Shown piece by piece: positions 47,301-55,810 of a stretch of DNA of 64,000 bases. The position numbers and the translations under genes are program-made. The DNA comes from Paguma larvata (lineage: Eukaryota; Chordata; Mammalia; Carnivora; Viverridae). Numbering within the stretch: the stretch's first letter is position 1; the number at the start of each line of letters is the position of its first letter. The stretch covers positions 39,811,832-39,875,831 of the forward strand of contig CM057843.1 in assembly GCA_030068075.1 (NCBI GenBank), written 5' to 3'. Below the pieces are notes generated by a model that saw nothing but the letters and a program-made list of their open reading frames with translations, searched no databases and was not told the origin of the DNA.

Positions 47301-50300
47301 AGAGCAACTAGCAACTTCGCCAATTACTCATCCTCTGCTCTTCAGTTCAGAACACTGACTCCTTGTGCGGCCGATGGCCCCCGACCTGACCGCGGGCAGT
47401 ATCTTTATGAAAACTCCAAATTTTGTCTGGATTCGCGAGACCGATGAGGCTCTCTTCCCGTACAGCTCACCCTCATGGGGCCCAACCGACAGGCGGGCAA
47501 TTAAGACTTTTCAGAGAGGCAGGTGGGCGGGGTTCTCAGGCCTGGGGTGCCAGCGAGTGTGGTTTCTTCAAGGGGAGGGGATCACGCCCGCGGATCCTGA
47601 AACAGACTGGAGCCTGCAACGCCTGGAATGCTCCCGAGGTCCGGGAAGAAGGCTTCCCCAATAGACGCCCCCGGAAGGGCGTGTGGAGGGGAGCTCCCTA
47701 ACACCACCTGAGGAAGTCCGGTGTTTTCCAAATTCGATGTCATGGCACCGTCTCGTCGAAGGAAACAGGATCCCAGCCGTGATGTAGAAGATAAATGAAA
47801 GGGGAACTGGGGCCTGGAAGTTCTTCCAGCTGTCTTCCTAGGACCCGCGGGGACCCCTGAGGCCGTGCGAGAGAGCCTTCTCGGAGAGGAGCCCTGGGCA
47901 GACCAGGGCCCAGTGTGGCCTGAGGCCTCTCTGCGGTCGGCTGCCTTTCCTGACCATTAATCGCTACTAAGTGTCATTACTGCTAATAAAATTAACCGAC
48001 TTTATACTGGACTTCTGGGGCCATCAATCACAGGGCCTATTAAACGAAGTTTTAAAAAAATAGGTGCCTATGGATGGGGAGAGGGTGTTTGCTGAGCTTG
48101 GCTCACAAGTGCAGGTGAGGCCATGACGGTACTCCACAGTTCTCAGAAGGTCGTGATCAGTGACAGCACCCTTAGTTAGACAACCAACTCCGGGCCTTGA
48201 CACCGTACTATGGATAGGAGTGTCCATAGGCAAGAACGCAGCTGCATGCGGGAAGACTCTGGGGCCAGGGCTGAAAAGCTCCCCATGTTCTCCTTCCCAC
48301 GCTCACTTCTGCTTCCCTCTATGTGTTCGGCTCATTCTTTTTCTCTGTCTTTGGACCAATTTCCTCTTTTTATCTCCTGAGGTACAGGCCCAATCGCCCA
48401 AAGCAAGAAGGAGTGAGAAAGCAACTGTATGTGCTCTTCATTCAAACTCCAAATTCCCAGAGAAACGACTGATTGGCCCAGCTTAGGTCATGTGATTCCC
48501 CGTTGGTCCAATCAGTAGGCCAGAGCAGCGAGGTCACGTGGTATAAAATGGCCGACCCCATGGTATCCATGTAGCAACGAAGAAGCAGTGGGTAGCCAAG
48601 GCAACCGATGTCTGCACTCTAAAGGTCTTAGTAATAAGCACTCAAAAAGTGATACTAATATAAATTATATAAGATAAAAGATATCATAGAGCTGTAATGA
48701 TACAATAATATTGTTCTTAAAAGGCCATTTGAGACAGGCCTTGAAGGATGTGCAGCCCCACTGGTCAAAACTGCCATCGCTCCCTGCTTGTTCTCTCATC
48801 TGTCAATCAGTTGCTAGAAGGGGCGGGGAGGGTCCCCATTTCCAACACACAGGAACAGTGTGAGCAGTTTTCCCCCACACCAGCACCTGCCGTGGGGAGG
48901 AAGACATCTGAGGGACTAGATGGCTCTTGCTCCCTTTGCGCCCTTCCCACTGGAAGCCAGTCAGGGTGGGGCCGCCTCAGCTAGAGCTGACATCTGGACC
49001 TGCCAACGGTCAAGCTCTAAGGGTTTCCTGCCAGGCTGCAGGGAGGGGTTTGGGTGTAGACCTGGTGGACCGGAAATTTACCCATTTGCCCCTAGATTAA
49101 TGATTAACGGGTCCCTGCCCTCACCCTGTCTAGCAGGGGAGCCTAGGGCCAGGCTGGGCCAGGAGGAGGCTGATAGCATCTGTCTCTGCTCAGGGGTTTC
49201 GGAGATATGCTCCATACTGGATGGCTTTAGAATCTACAGGCACTTTCTGGGGGCACCTGGGGCCTGGCCAGAACCCACACTCTCCCTGGGGCAGTGTGGC
49301 ATCCAGCCAGATGTCCTGGCTGGGTCAGGTGGCTCCACACAGGAGAGCTGGGCCCTCGGTTCCATGGACTAAGTGCCTCTCTGACCACTCAGCTGGACCA
49401 GGGCTCGCCTTGGCCATGGCGTATGAACAAGAGTGACGAGGGCCACATCCAAGCAGGGCCTTTAAGAGCCATCACCTGATTTCATTTTTGCTCGTTTAGC
49501 AGAGGCCCGCATGTTCCAGAAGTGGGCTGCTTCCTGTAGCCTCGGTCTGGAATGGTATATATTCGACCCATGCTGAGGACCACTAGAGTATAGGATAGGA
49601 ACTAGGAGAACTGTTCCAGAACCATCTCTGCTGTATGGCTCAGGCTAGCCACTGCCTCTTCATACAACTTTGTTTCCTTATCTGGACAAAGAGAAGACTC
49701 TGGCCAAGTTGGAGAATAAAGCACCTTGCAAGAGGAAGGAATTTCGAGAAACTCTAATCAGCAGAAAGGTGAACCAGAGTGTCCCAGGTGCTGCGGAGTG
49801 TACTTTTCATATAATCCTCCTAGCAGCCCCGGGAAGTAGAAAGAATCCTCTTCGTACTTCCCGGAGGAGAAAACCTAGGCTTCAAGGTTACACAGCTAGG
49901 AAGTGGGAGCCTGACTTCAGAATCCATGAACTTCAGATACAGTAGAACAGGAAGACTGGGGCTGATGGCCTGATGGAAATTCATCCGCTCATCTGTCAGT
50001 TCATCCATCCATCTGTTCATCTGTCCCTCCACCCTTCCTTCCCTCCTTCCTTCCCTCCTTCCTTCCCTCTTTCCTTCCTTCCTTCCTCCCTTCCTTCCTT
50101 CCTTCCTTCCTTCTTTCCTTCTTTCCTTCCTTCTTCCCTTCCCTCCTCCTTCCTTCCTTCCTTCCTTCCTCCATCCAGGTATTCCCTAAGAATCTCTTTG
50201 TAACAGAGATTCTGACCACTGAGTGGCCAGGTGGTTGAAAAGCTAGCTGGGAATTATGGAAACAGGCCAGGTCAGAATGGGATTACACAGGCAGCAATAT

Positions 50301-53300
50301 AACATCGGGGAGGGAGGGATATCAGGGAAGTTTCTGAGTGTTTGCCCCACATCTACATCTGTCCGCCTGCCCCCTCCTAGGAACATGGCTCTACCCTCCA
50401 GGCAGCAGCCAATCCTACATGCAGTTTTTTTCCAAACTTTCTTGATCACAGAAGCTGTCTAAGGTGTGCAGGAAATACAGACTCCCCGGCTGCGCCCCAG
50501 ACCAATAGAATCAGAATTGCCAATTGTAGATCCTGGGTGTCCGTGTTTTTAATATGCACCCGGATGATTTTTATGATCGGGTAAATTGGGGAATAGACTG
50601 GGTAAGAAGAGCAGAGACTTGGGCACGTGGAAAACTTGGGCCCTGGACCTTGTTACAAGCACTTGGGTTTTCTACTCTGTGAAATGGGCACATACCCCGT
50701 GGGGCTGGCCTGCCTCCCAGCAGGGAATAAATGAAGCCCCCTGGAAGGTCCCTTTCCTCTTGCTTGTCCCATGTCCTCCTTCCTCCACCTTCCCCCATCA
50801 TGACCCCTGAGGGTCACCATCTCCCTCTTTTGCTCTCTCCAGCCTGACTGGACGGGAGGTCCTGACGCCCTTCCCAGGGCTGGGCACCGCCGCGGCCCCC
50901 GCACAGAGCGGGGCCCACCTGAAACAGTGTGACCTGCTGAAGCTGTCCCGTCGACAGAAGCAGCTCTGCCGGAGGGAGCCCGGCCTGGCCGAGACCCTGC
51001 AAGACGCTGCCCACCTCAGCCTGCTCGAGTGCCAGTTTCAGTTCCGACATGAGCGCTGGAACTGCAGCCTGGAGGGGAGGACGGGCCTGCTCAAGAGAGG
51101 TAGTGGGAGGGGCTGGGAGTGAGGGGGTGAGAGAGGGGGGACAGCTGGGGAGGAGGGGGCTGGGGGGCTGGGGAGGAGGAGGGTGCTTGGGGAGAAAGGG
51201 TGGCTGGGGAGGAGGAGGACTGAGGAGGAGGAGGCTGGGAGGCTGGGGGGCTGGGGAGGACTGGGAAGGAGGAGGAGGGTGCTTGGGGACAAGGGATTGC
51301 TGGGGAGAAGGAGGACTGGAGAGGAGGAGGCTGAGGGGGCTGGAGGGTGCTGGGGAGGAGGAGGGTGCTTGGGGAGGAAGGGTGGCTGGGAAGGAAGGGG
51401 TTGGGGAGGAAAGGGCTAGGGAGGAGGGGGCTGGGGAATGGGCACCGAGGGGACCGGGGACAAGGCCCCCATTCCTGCTTCCCTGGCACCTGGGCCCAGG
51501 CCACGCTGCCCTTGGGAACCTAGCATAGTCCCAGTGAGAAGAGTCCCGGGAGTAAACGAGTCCCAGTCTTTCCCTCAGTTTTGGGGGAAGAAGGAGCAAG
51601 GGAGAGACAGGGAAAGAGGAGACCCCGCCCATTCCTGGGTCCTGGTGGATCCTAGATGGGATAGGTGGACCCCCAGTCCCCTGCCTCAGCCTCCTGCACA
51701 CACGCACACACACGTGCACACACATGCAAAACGAGGCGCAAAAACATATAAGGGTGGAAGGCAGGTAATAGTTGGCCAAATGCCCCAAGACGGGCCGAAT
51801 TCACAGTCGCTCATTCACTGTGACTTCGTTCGTCACGCCCATCATTTCCTTCCATTCACACCCTGCCTTCTTCCCTCCTCCCTGTGCCCTCCCACACCTC
51901 ATTTACTAAGTATCTGGTGAGGCTCGCAGTGAGCCACCCACTGTGCTGATGCTGTAGGCGCAGAGCTGAGCAAGACCCCGGCTGCCCTTGGGAGCTTACA
52001 GCCTAAGGGGGAAACAGGTCATCACGTGACCTCTGTCACCAAGTAGCAAGGGGCTTTTACCAAAAGGCAGCGATGGGGGCAGCTAGGTGGCTCAGTCCGT
52101 TAAGTGTGTGACTTCAGCTCATATCATGATCTTACACTTGGTGAGTTCAAGCCCCACGTGGGCTCTGCCCTTAACGTGCAGAGCCTGCTTAGAATTCTCC
52201 CTCTCTCTCTGCCCCTCCCTTGCTCACGCCTGTGCTCTCTCTCTCTCTCAAAATAAATAAATAAACTTAAAGAAAAAAAAGGCAGTGACGGTATATGGGA
52301 GGAGCCAGCCCCTTCTGGGCCAGCTGCTGTCCGTGGCTGGGGAAGGCCTGGGATAGAGCTGATGCTACTCCCTTACCGGTGTGGTCAGCACCCAGGTACC
52401 CCGGACAGCAGGTGGGGAAAAGCGGGTTTGGGCCACAGCCAAGAAGAACACAAGAGTAGTGACGGTCCCTGAAGTGGGCGGGATGGTCAGCCTGGAACAA
52501 GTCACGTAGGAGACTCAGAGTCACTCTGTCATTGGGTCTGCTCTACGGTAGGGAGCAGAGAGTGACACATCAGAGGCATCATGAAACAGAGGAAGCCCAC
52601 AGAGCATATTTTGGGGGACCAGGGGTCTTAGAAATGCGTTGGTTCAACTTGCTCACATGTGGGCTTTGGGTCAAGATCAGCGGGTTGGCGCCAGCTCTGC
52701 CCCTCGCCAGGTGCCAAGTCACTTCTCTTTGCGTCTGAGTGTTCTCATCTGTCCGGTAGAGTCAGGCACTCCTGTCTGCTGCCCCGGGAGTCTGGGCATA
52801 TGCTCCATAGTGAATTCGAAAGTTCCATCTAAACAACGGCTTGCAGCCTGAGTCTTAGGGACAGGTGTCACAAGACCGCCCCGGGCCATGTCCTCAGGTC
52901 CATATGGCCCTCGCCTGGTTCATCGCGGCGCCCCCATCAAGCCCTTCTGCCCTCAGAGGGCAAAGGGCAGCCTCTGAGCCCACTCTCCTCCTCCCTCCCG
53001 GGTCGCCCCGGTGCCCGACCCAGGTTTCAAGGAGACGGCCTTCCTGTTTGCTGTGTCCTCCGCTGCCCTCACCCACACGCTGGCCCGGGCCTGCAGCGCC
53101 GGCCGCATGGAGCGCTGCACCTGCGACGACTCTCCGGGCCTGGAGAGCCGGCAGGCCTGGCAGTGGGGCGTGTGTGGCGACAACCTCAAGTACAGCACCA
53201 AGTTCCTGAGCAACTTCCTGCGGCCCAAGAGAGGAAGCAAAGACCTGAGGGCACGGGCGGACGCCCACAACACCCACGTGGGCATCAAGGTGAGCACATT

Positions 53301-54580
53301 GCCAGGGGGGCCCAAAGCCCTGCCCCAGCCGGGGGCGCGGGACCAGGGAGCAAGGTCTGTAGGAGGTGGCATTCGCTGTGCCCCGCGGCACACACACAGA
53401 GCTGTCCCGGGAGGAACCTCGTCCCTGCAACCAGCACACCATTAGCAAGTAGTGGGGAGCAGGGAAGGGTCCTGGGCAGCAGGTGGCAGCCAGGCTCGGG
53501 ATGCGGCCACGATGAGGCACAAACCTGTGCGGGGAGGGGTCTCCATTCCAAGGACTGTGCTACCCAGACATCCTAGAAGCCCACGTAGTTTGAAAACTTT
53601 GATACGGTGCAATACCACCTCTTCCTCCATTTTACAGATGGAAGGATAGAGGTCCACGGAAGGGGAGGGACGTAGCAGAGGACACACAGTAGTGGGAGGA
53701 CCAGAGGGTAAAAGGTGTCTAGGTCTATTGGGATGAGAGGCTGGGGAGGCTAGGGTTCAAATTCTTTAGCAAACAGAGTCCTGGGTCCTCACCGCTGAGT
53801 TGGGGTTGACAGGGCTACTGTGTTTCAGTTCTTGCTTTCTACTCCGCAGGAAGTCTGGGCCAAGGGAAGGAGCTGGGGCTGAGATCTGGCCCACGTTGTT
53901 CTCCCCCTGGGTGCGCACATTGGCCCAGCGGCAGGGTGGCCTCGAGCTAGTTTGCACAAAGGTGGCGTGTGGGTTAGCGTAGGTCCCGTTTGCTCCCTTG
54001 CCCCCTCTTCGCCCATCTCGCTGCCCCGCCCCTGCCGGGGTCTACACCCTGGAGGCAGGCTGGGGCCGTGCCCCTGACCACGCCTGCATTCCCTGTCTCC
54101 TCGCAGGCTGTGAAGAGTGGCCTCAGGACCACATGTAAGTGTCACGGCGTGTCGGGCTCCTGCGCCGTGCGAACCTGCTGGAAGCAGCTCTCCCCTTTCC
54201 GCGAGACGGGCCAGGTGCTGAAACTGCGTTACGACTCAGCTGTCAAGGTGTCCAGCGCCACCAATGAGGCCTTGGGCCGCCTGGAGCTGTTGGCCCCTGC
54301 CCGGCCAGGCAGCCCCACCAAGGGCCTGGCCCCGCGGCCCGGGGACCTGGTCTACATGGAGGACTCACCCAGTTTCTGCCGGCCCAGCAAGTACTCGCCC
54401 GGCACGGCGGGCAGGGTGTGCTCCCGGGAGGCCAGCTGCAGCAGCCTGTGCTGCGGGCGGGGCTATGACACCCAGAGCCGCCTGGTGGCCTTCTCCTGCC
54501 ACTGCCAGGTGCAGTGGTGCTGCTACGTGGAGTGCCAGCAGTGCGTGCAGGAGGAGCTCATATACACCTGCAAGCATTAG
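33170..54580 (+). CDS. WNT9B: WNT9B, complete coding region in four exons (359 aa)
   Basis: The join is 33170-33252, 50843-51099, 53024-53289 and 54107-54580; phases fit at each GT-AG junction. The product is a secreted Wnt ligand that signals through Frizzled/LRP receptors. Residues 1-25 are a signal peptide ending in seven Ala. The mature part contains the Wnt block [14 protein letters not shown] (sequon at Asn101), [10 protein letters not shown] and WQWGVCGDN. It also has the porcupine acylation motif [10 protein letters not shown] (predicted palmitoleoylated Ser218), the CCGRGYDTQ motif and the Cys-rich C-terminus ending YTCKH. Length is two residues more than the 357 I recall for human, explained by the longer Ala tract. 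The ATG has A at -3. No stops or frameshifts are seen, so the gene looks functional. Its partner WNT3 lies 26 kb away on the other strand. The ending and the [13 protein letters not shown] stretch fit WNT9B better than WNT9A. Confidence 0.96.
34648..34880 (+). mobile_element. MIR element, well preserved
   Basis: GGGCACAGACTCTGGGTTCA, GCCAAGTCACTTAACCTCTC, TGTCTCAGTTTCTCATCTGT, ATGTAAAGCACTTAGGACAG and AGCACATAGTAAGTGCTCAA are all in order and close to full length. Confidence 0.95.
35612..35821 (+). mobile_element. Carnivore SINE (SINEC)
   Basis: GGGGCACCTGGGTGACTGAG head, AGTTCAAGCCCCATATTGGG, CT-rich body and AAATAAATAAACATTAAAG tail. A few bases (GACTCTTGGTTTCAGC) are inserted relative to neighbouring copies. 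Confidence 0.93.
35878..35950 (+). mobile_element. CR1/L3-like ancient repeat fragment (probable)
   Basis: AAATCATAGAATCATAGATT with GGTCCAACTCCCTG resembles the 3' end of old CR1-type LINEs or a derived SINE. A felid SINE lies just to its right. Confidence 0.45.
35992..36194 (-). mobile_element. Carnivore SINE (SINEC)
   Basis: AACTTTTATTTATTATTGAG, GA-rich body, CGGGGCTCGAACTCACGGAC and CTTAACCGACTGAGCCACCC. The head ends at GGCGCCCC. Confidence 0.95.
36446..36654 (-). mobile_element. Carnivore SINE (SINEC) with 19-bp target-site duplication
   Basis: GGCATTTATTTATTTTGAGA tail side, GAAGCAGGCTCCAGGCTCTA body and CAACCGACTGAGCCACCCAG head. The duplication ACAAC-T12-AA is exact at 36427-36445 and 36655-36673. 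Confidence 0.95.
36765..36960 (+). mobile_element. MIR element
   Basis: CGGGCTTTGGAGTCAGCTAG, GAGTTTGAATCCCGGCCTTT, CTGTGTGACTTGGAGCCAAT and GAGGCTTCATTGAGATGATG are MIR landmarks in order. Confidence 0.9.
37732..37932 (-). mobile_element. SINEC inserted in the L1
   Basis: GGGGAAGGGCAGAGAGAGAG body, GAACTCGAACTCACAGACCG, then CTGAACCACCCAGGCC at a degraded head. The L1 resumes directly on either side, with a diverged TGTCC-TCTT repeat at both ends. Confidence 0.88.
38386..38599 (-). mobile_element. SINEC inserted in the L1
   Basis: TTTTTC-rich tail complement, GA-rich body, GGACTCGAACTTACAAACCG and CTTAACCGACTGAGCCACCC head. Confidence 0.92.
38857..39067 (-). mobile_element. SINEC inserted in the L1
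   Basis: GAGTTTATTTATTTATTTTG tail side, GA-rich body and CTGACTGAGCGAGCCAGGCG head. CACAAAATTTTA (38845-38856) and CACATAAATTTTA (from 39071) are the duplicated L1 target. Confidence 0.92.
39808..39975 (+). mobile_element. MIR element
   Basis: CACTGAACTTGGAGTCGCAC, GGGCAAGTCAGTTAACTGTT, CTCAGTTTCCCCATCTACAA and CAGGGTTATCGTGACAGTTA are in MIR order. A felid SINE has entered its 3' end. Confidence 0.88.
39988..40203 (+). mobile_element. Carnivore SINE (SINEC) inserted at a MIR 3' end
   Basis: GTGCTTGGGTGGCTCAGGGG head, GTTCGAACCCCGCATTGGGC, CTGACAGCTCAGAGCCTGGA and AAATAAATAAACGTTAAAAA tail. GTGCTGAAA occurs on both sides (39978-39986 and 40205-40213). Confidence 0.95.
40335..40510 (-). mobile_element. 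MIR element
   Basis: TCAGCATTTTATGTGCACGA, AATTAACCACTGAGATATCC and AAGTGCCTTGCCCAAAGTCA with CACAGCTAGG are reverse-strand MIR landmarks. Confidence 0.8.
41197..41396. repeat. (CTTT)n/(CT)n polypyrimidine microsatellite
   Basis: About 200 bp of CTTT units with an internal (CT)n block (about 41290-41318): a pure polypyrimidine/polypurine tract. The Ser/Phe/Leu and Lys/Arg/Glu open frames here are artefacts. Confidence 0.97.
41197..41483 (-). mobile_element. Older-type carnivore SINE with hugely expanded tail
   Basis: Right part (41397-41483): GGGCTTGTACTCACTATCCA, then GCACCAGCCAGGAGCCCC, the older SINEC body without the felid CT segment. Left part: its tail, now about 200 bp of CTTT/CTCT. 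An 18-bp imperfect duplication (41179-41196 and 41484-41501, two mismatches) brackets body plus microsatellite, showing they came in together. Confidence 0.85.
41871..42431 (-). mobile_element. 5'-truncated L1 3' end with ORF2 C-terminus remnant
   Basis: Reading on the minus strand, 42462-42163 still encodes the L1 ORF2 tail ([52 protein letters not shown]), followed by a 3' UTR and an A-rich end at 41871. The intact frame and carnivore-type 3' UTR suggest a younger L1 than the one at 37-39 kb. It is truncated to under 600 bp and cannot move by itself. Confidence 0.9.
44233..44253 (+). promoter_or_regulatory. ISRE/IRF-like motif cluster
   Basis: GAAACTGAAA (44235-44244) fits GAAANNGAAA and is followed at once by GCGGAAACT, giving three GAAA cores in 21 bp. 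It is a candidate only. Confidence 0.3.
46275..46470 (-). mobile_element. MIR element
   Basis: GTGTCGGGCACTGTTCTAAG, CGTTTAATCCTCCTGAGAAC, GCACAACTAGTAAGAGGCAG and ACTGGAACCCAAGCAGTCTG are in reverse-strand MIR order. Confidence 0.92.
47954..48000 (+). promoter_or_regulatory. Homeodomain-type TAAT cluster (candidate enhancer)
   Basis: CCATTAATCG, GTCATTACTG and GCTAATAAAATTAACC place four or five TAAT/ATTA cores in under 50 bp, with CATCAATCA and TATTAAACG shortly after. The local sequence is A/T-rich compared with the flanks. Confidence 0.3.
48471..48548 (+). promoter_or_regulatory. Promoter-like cluster in WNT9B intron 1 (CCAAT, E-box, TATA)
   Basis: In order: GATTGG (inverted CCAAT, 48471-48476), GTCATGTGAT (48488-48497), GGTCCAATCAG (CCAAT at 48508-48512), GGTCACGTGG (E-box CACGTG at 48535-48540) and TATAAAA (48542-48548). 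The order and spacing are like a compact TATA promoter, and a start near 48570 would be expected. The first downstream frames are very short, so any product would more likely be non-coding or an alternative first exon. Confidence 0.4.
49775..49930 (-). mobile_element. MIR element
   Basis: TTCATATAATCCTCCTAGCA, GGAGGAGAAAACCTAGGCTT, AAGGTTACACAGCTAGGAAG and GAGCCTGACTTCAGAATCC fit the reverse-strand MIR. Confidence 0.88.
50034..50176. repeat. (CCTT)n polypyrimidine microsatellite
   Basis: About 140 bp of CCTT/CCCT/CTTT units following a CATCTGTTCATC-type repeat. It ends 670 bp before exon 2. Confidence 0.95.
50843..51099 (+). CDS. WNT9B: WNT9B coding exon 2
   Basis: The acceptor is CTCTCTCCAG (ends 50842). 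The exon begins by completing Gly28, then [12 protein letters not shown], and runs through the Cys-containing N-terminal Wnt domain to LLKR with one base of Gly114. The donor GTAGTG starts at 51100, directly before a G-rich minisatellite. Confidence 0.96.
51112..51450 (+). repeat. G-rich minisatellite in WNT9B intron 2
   Basis: Imperfect tandem units built from GCTGGGGAGGAGGAGG and GGTGCTTGGGGA repeat for about 340 bp, starting 12 bp after the exon 2 donor. Runs of three or more G recur throughout, so the transcript strand can form G-quadruplexes. Open frames of up to 324 codons on the opposite strand come from this repeat. Confidence 0.92.
52076..52276 (+). mobile_element. Carnivore SINE (SINEC) in WNT9B intron 2
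   Basis: GGGCAGCTAGGTGGCTCAGT head, AGTTCAAGCCCCACGTGGGC, CT-rich body and AAATAAATAAATAAACTTAA tail. AAAAGGCAGCGA (52062-52073) and AAAAGGCAGTGA (52277-52288) are the target-site duplications. Confidence 0.95.
52680..52762 (+). mobile_element. MIR fragment
   Basis: GCCAGCTCTGCCCCTCGCCA, AGGTGCCAAGTCACTTCTCT and GTTCTCATCTGTCCGGTAGA follow the MIR core. Confidence 0.55.
53024..53289 (+). CDS. WNT9B: WNT9B coding exon 3
   Basis: The acceptor is CCCGACCCAG (ends 53023). It encodes [51 protein letters not shown] and [12 protein letters not shown], ending in phase 0 at donor GTGAGC (53290). Confidence 0.96.
53290..54106 (+). other. WNT9B: WNT9B intron 3
   Basis: GT-AG intron of 0.8 kb with a diverged minus-strand MIR fragment (about 53600-53700, CCATTTTACAGATGGAAGGA). 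Otherwise unique. Confidence 0.9.
54107..54580 (+). CDS. WNT9B: WNT9B coding exon 4 with stop
   Basis: The acceptor is CTCCTCGCAG (ends 54106). It begins [19 protein letters not shown], holding the acylated Ser, and continues through [25 protein letters not shown] and [17 protein letters not shown] to YTCKH and TAG (54578-54580). This exon encodes most of the disulfide-rich Frizzled-binding half. Confidence 0.97.
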   Translation, partial: AVKSGLRTTCKCHGVSGSCAVRTCWKQLSPFRETGQVLKLRYDSAVKVSSATNEALGRLELLAPARPGSPTKGLAPRPGDLVYMEDSPSFCRPSKYSPGTAGRVCSREASCSSLCCGRGYDTQSRLVAFSCHCQVQWCCYVECQQCVQEELIYTCKH

Positions 54581-55759
54581 GCCTGCGGCCCGGTGTGCCC
54601 GGGGGCACTGCCGGGACGCCCCCCCCCCCAGGCAGGTACACGCAGCCTGCACGCCGAAGTCTGTGCCCGTGCACGTGCACCCCTCTCTCCCCCCGGCCTC
54701 AGCAGCCTTTCCCTCCCTCGACACCCCAGCAAAGAGAGGTTGTGGGGGGGGACCGGAACGGGGGTCCCCAACCATGCTGGAGCAGGAGAGCAGAGTAGGA
54801 AAGGAGGTGGGGGGACGTAAGGGAGGCCAAAGGAGGAAGGACTGAGGGTTTCTTTTTAAGGGGAGGCCATCTCGCTCTCTCAGTTCTTCGGATGAGCGGC
54901 CTAAAACTAGCAAGACAGGGCCAGCAGGGCGCTGGGAGGTAGGGTCCTCTGGAGGCAGGGGCTGGAGCCTGGCGGCTACGGGTCAGTCCAGCCCTCCGGC
55001 CCTGCTCAGGTGGCGGTGAGCCCTGGGGGCCACACAGCTCCGCCACCTGTGGCTTTGCTGGGCTCGAGGTGGGGTGGGGGATGGGTAGACCAGCTGGGAG
55101 GGGCCGTTTGGAGAAAGGAAAGCTTTCCGGGCTTGAGTGAAGCCAAGTCAGATACGTGCCCTGGGGCCCCGTGTGCTTGATTTGGTTTTTAAAATATGCA
55201 CCAAGGCGCCATTCTTGCCTTGAGAGCTGAGTTCCCAACAGCCACCCGGCCCTGCTGGGTAGGAGCGCCCGTGAATGGGGGACTGGTGGGGAGAGCCGGC
55301 TGGTGCACCGAGGTTACACAGAGAGACAGTGCCCCCTTGCCGTTTTCTGGATGTGGAACTTTTAGTCCCAGCTCGGGAGAGGGTGACCGACTTCCGGTTC
55401 GAGGCAGGGACGCAGGGAACTCCGTTTCTCAGCCTCCCCTTAAGCCCAGTTTGATCACCTCCCTGTGGCTGTGAGGCCCTAACGCAGCTGACTTCCGTGG
55501 CCCAGAAGAGTTCTGAATCTGGTTATATTTCCACTTGTATAGCTACTCATCTAATTAAGGTTTGTGCCCTGGAGTTACAGGCGCAGAAAAGTCTTGGCTA
55601 GGCCTGGCTCCTTGGGGGCCTCCATCACTTACTCATGGCCCCCACTTTGGCTCTTACCTGAGGAATAGAAGTGACTGCTCATTTCCTCTGATCCTGTGGA
55701 CATTTGCAGTGCTACCTTCCAAGGCCCCGTGTGGGGGGAGAGAGAGTAATTGCTACATA

Positions 55760-55810
55760 TACACAGGTGCACACGCGTGCATGCACGTGCACACACACAC
55801 ACACACACAT
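55760..55810. repeat. CA/CG alternating tract in the WNT9B 3' region
   Basis: GCACACGCGTGCATGCACGT followed by about ten CA units. Confidence 0.93.

Larger units (their letters stand above)
42432..48460 (+). other. Distal WNT9B intron 1, unique sequence
   Basis: No felid SINEs and no recognised exon. It contains a MIR (46275-46470), an ISRE-like cluster (44233-44253), a small CpG-rich stretch with a CGGAGAGACGAAG duplication (about 44815-44850) and a TAAT-rich stretch (47950-48060). Its low content of young repeats fits regulatory DNA but does not prove it. Confidence 0.5.
33253..50842 (+). other. WNT9B: WNT9B intron 1 (17.6 kb)
   Basis: A long first intron between the signal-peptide exon and exon 2. 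The first 600 bp belong to the CpG island. From 34.6 to 42.4 kb it is repeat-rich (MIRs, SINEs, two L1 pieces, CTTT microsatellite). From 42.4 to 50.8 kb it is mostly unique and free of felid SINEs. I see no extra coding exon. Candidate regulatory stretches are listed separately. Confidence 0.85.
51100..53023 (+). other. WNT9B: WNT9B intron 2
   Basis: GT-AG intron of 1.9 kb holding the minisatellite, a short CA tract near 51698-51725, a SINE (52076-52276) and a MIR fragment near 52680-52760. Confidence 0.9.

Noticed and set aside
50034..50176. CRISPR-like or other spaced repeat array
   Set aside because: It is a plain CCTT microsatellite with no spacers, and this is vertebrate DNA.
50814..51788. 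324-codon minus-strand frame rich in Pro and Ser
   Set aside because: It is the antisense of WNT9B exon 2 and the G-rich minisatellite and has no family motif.
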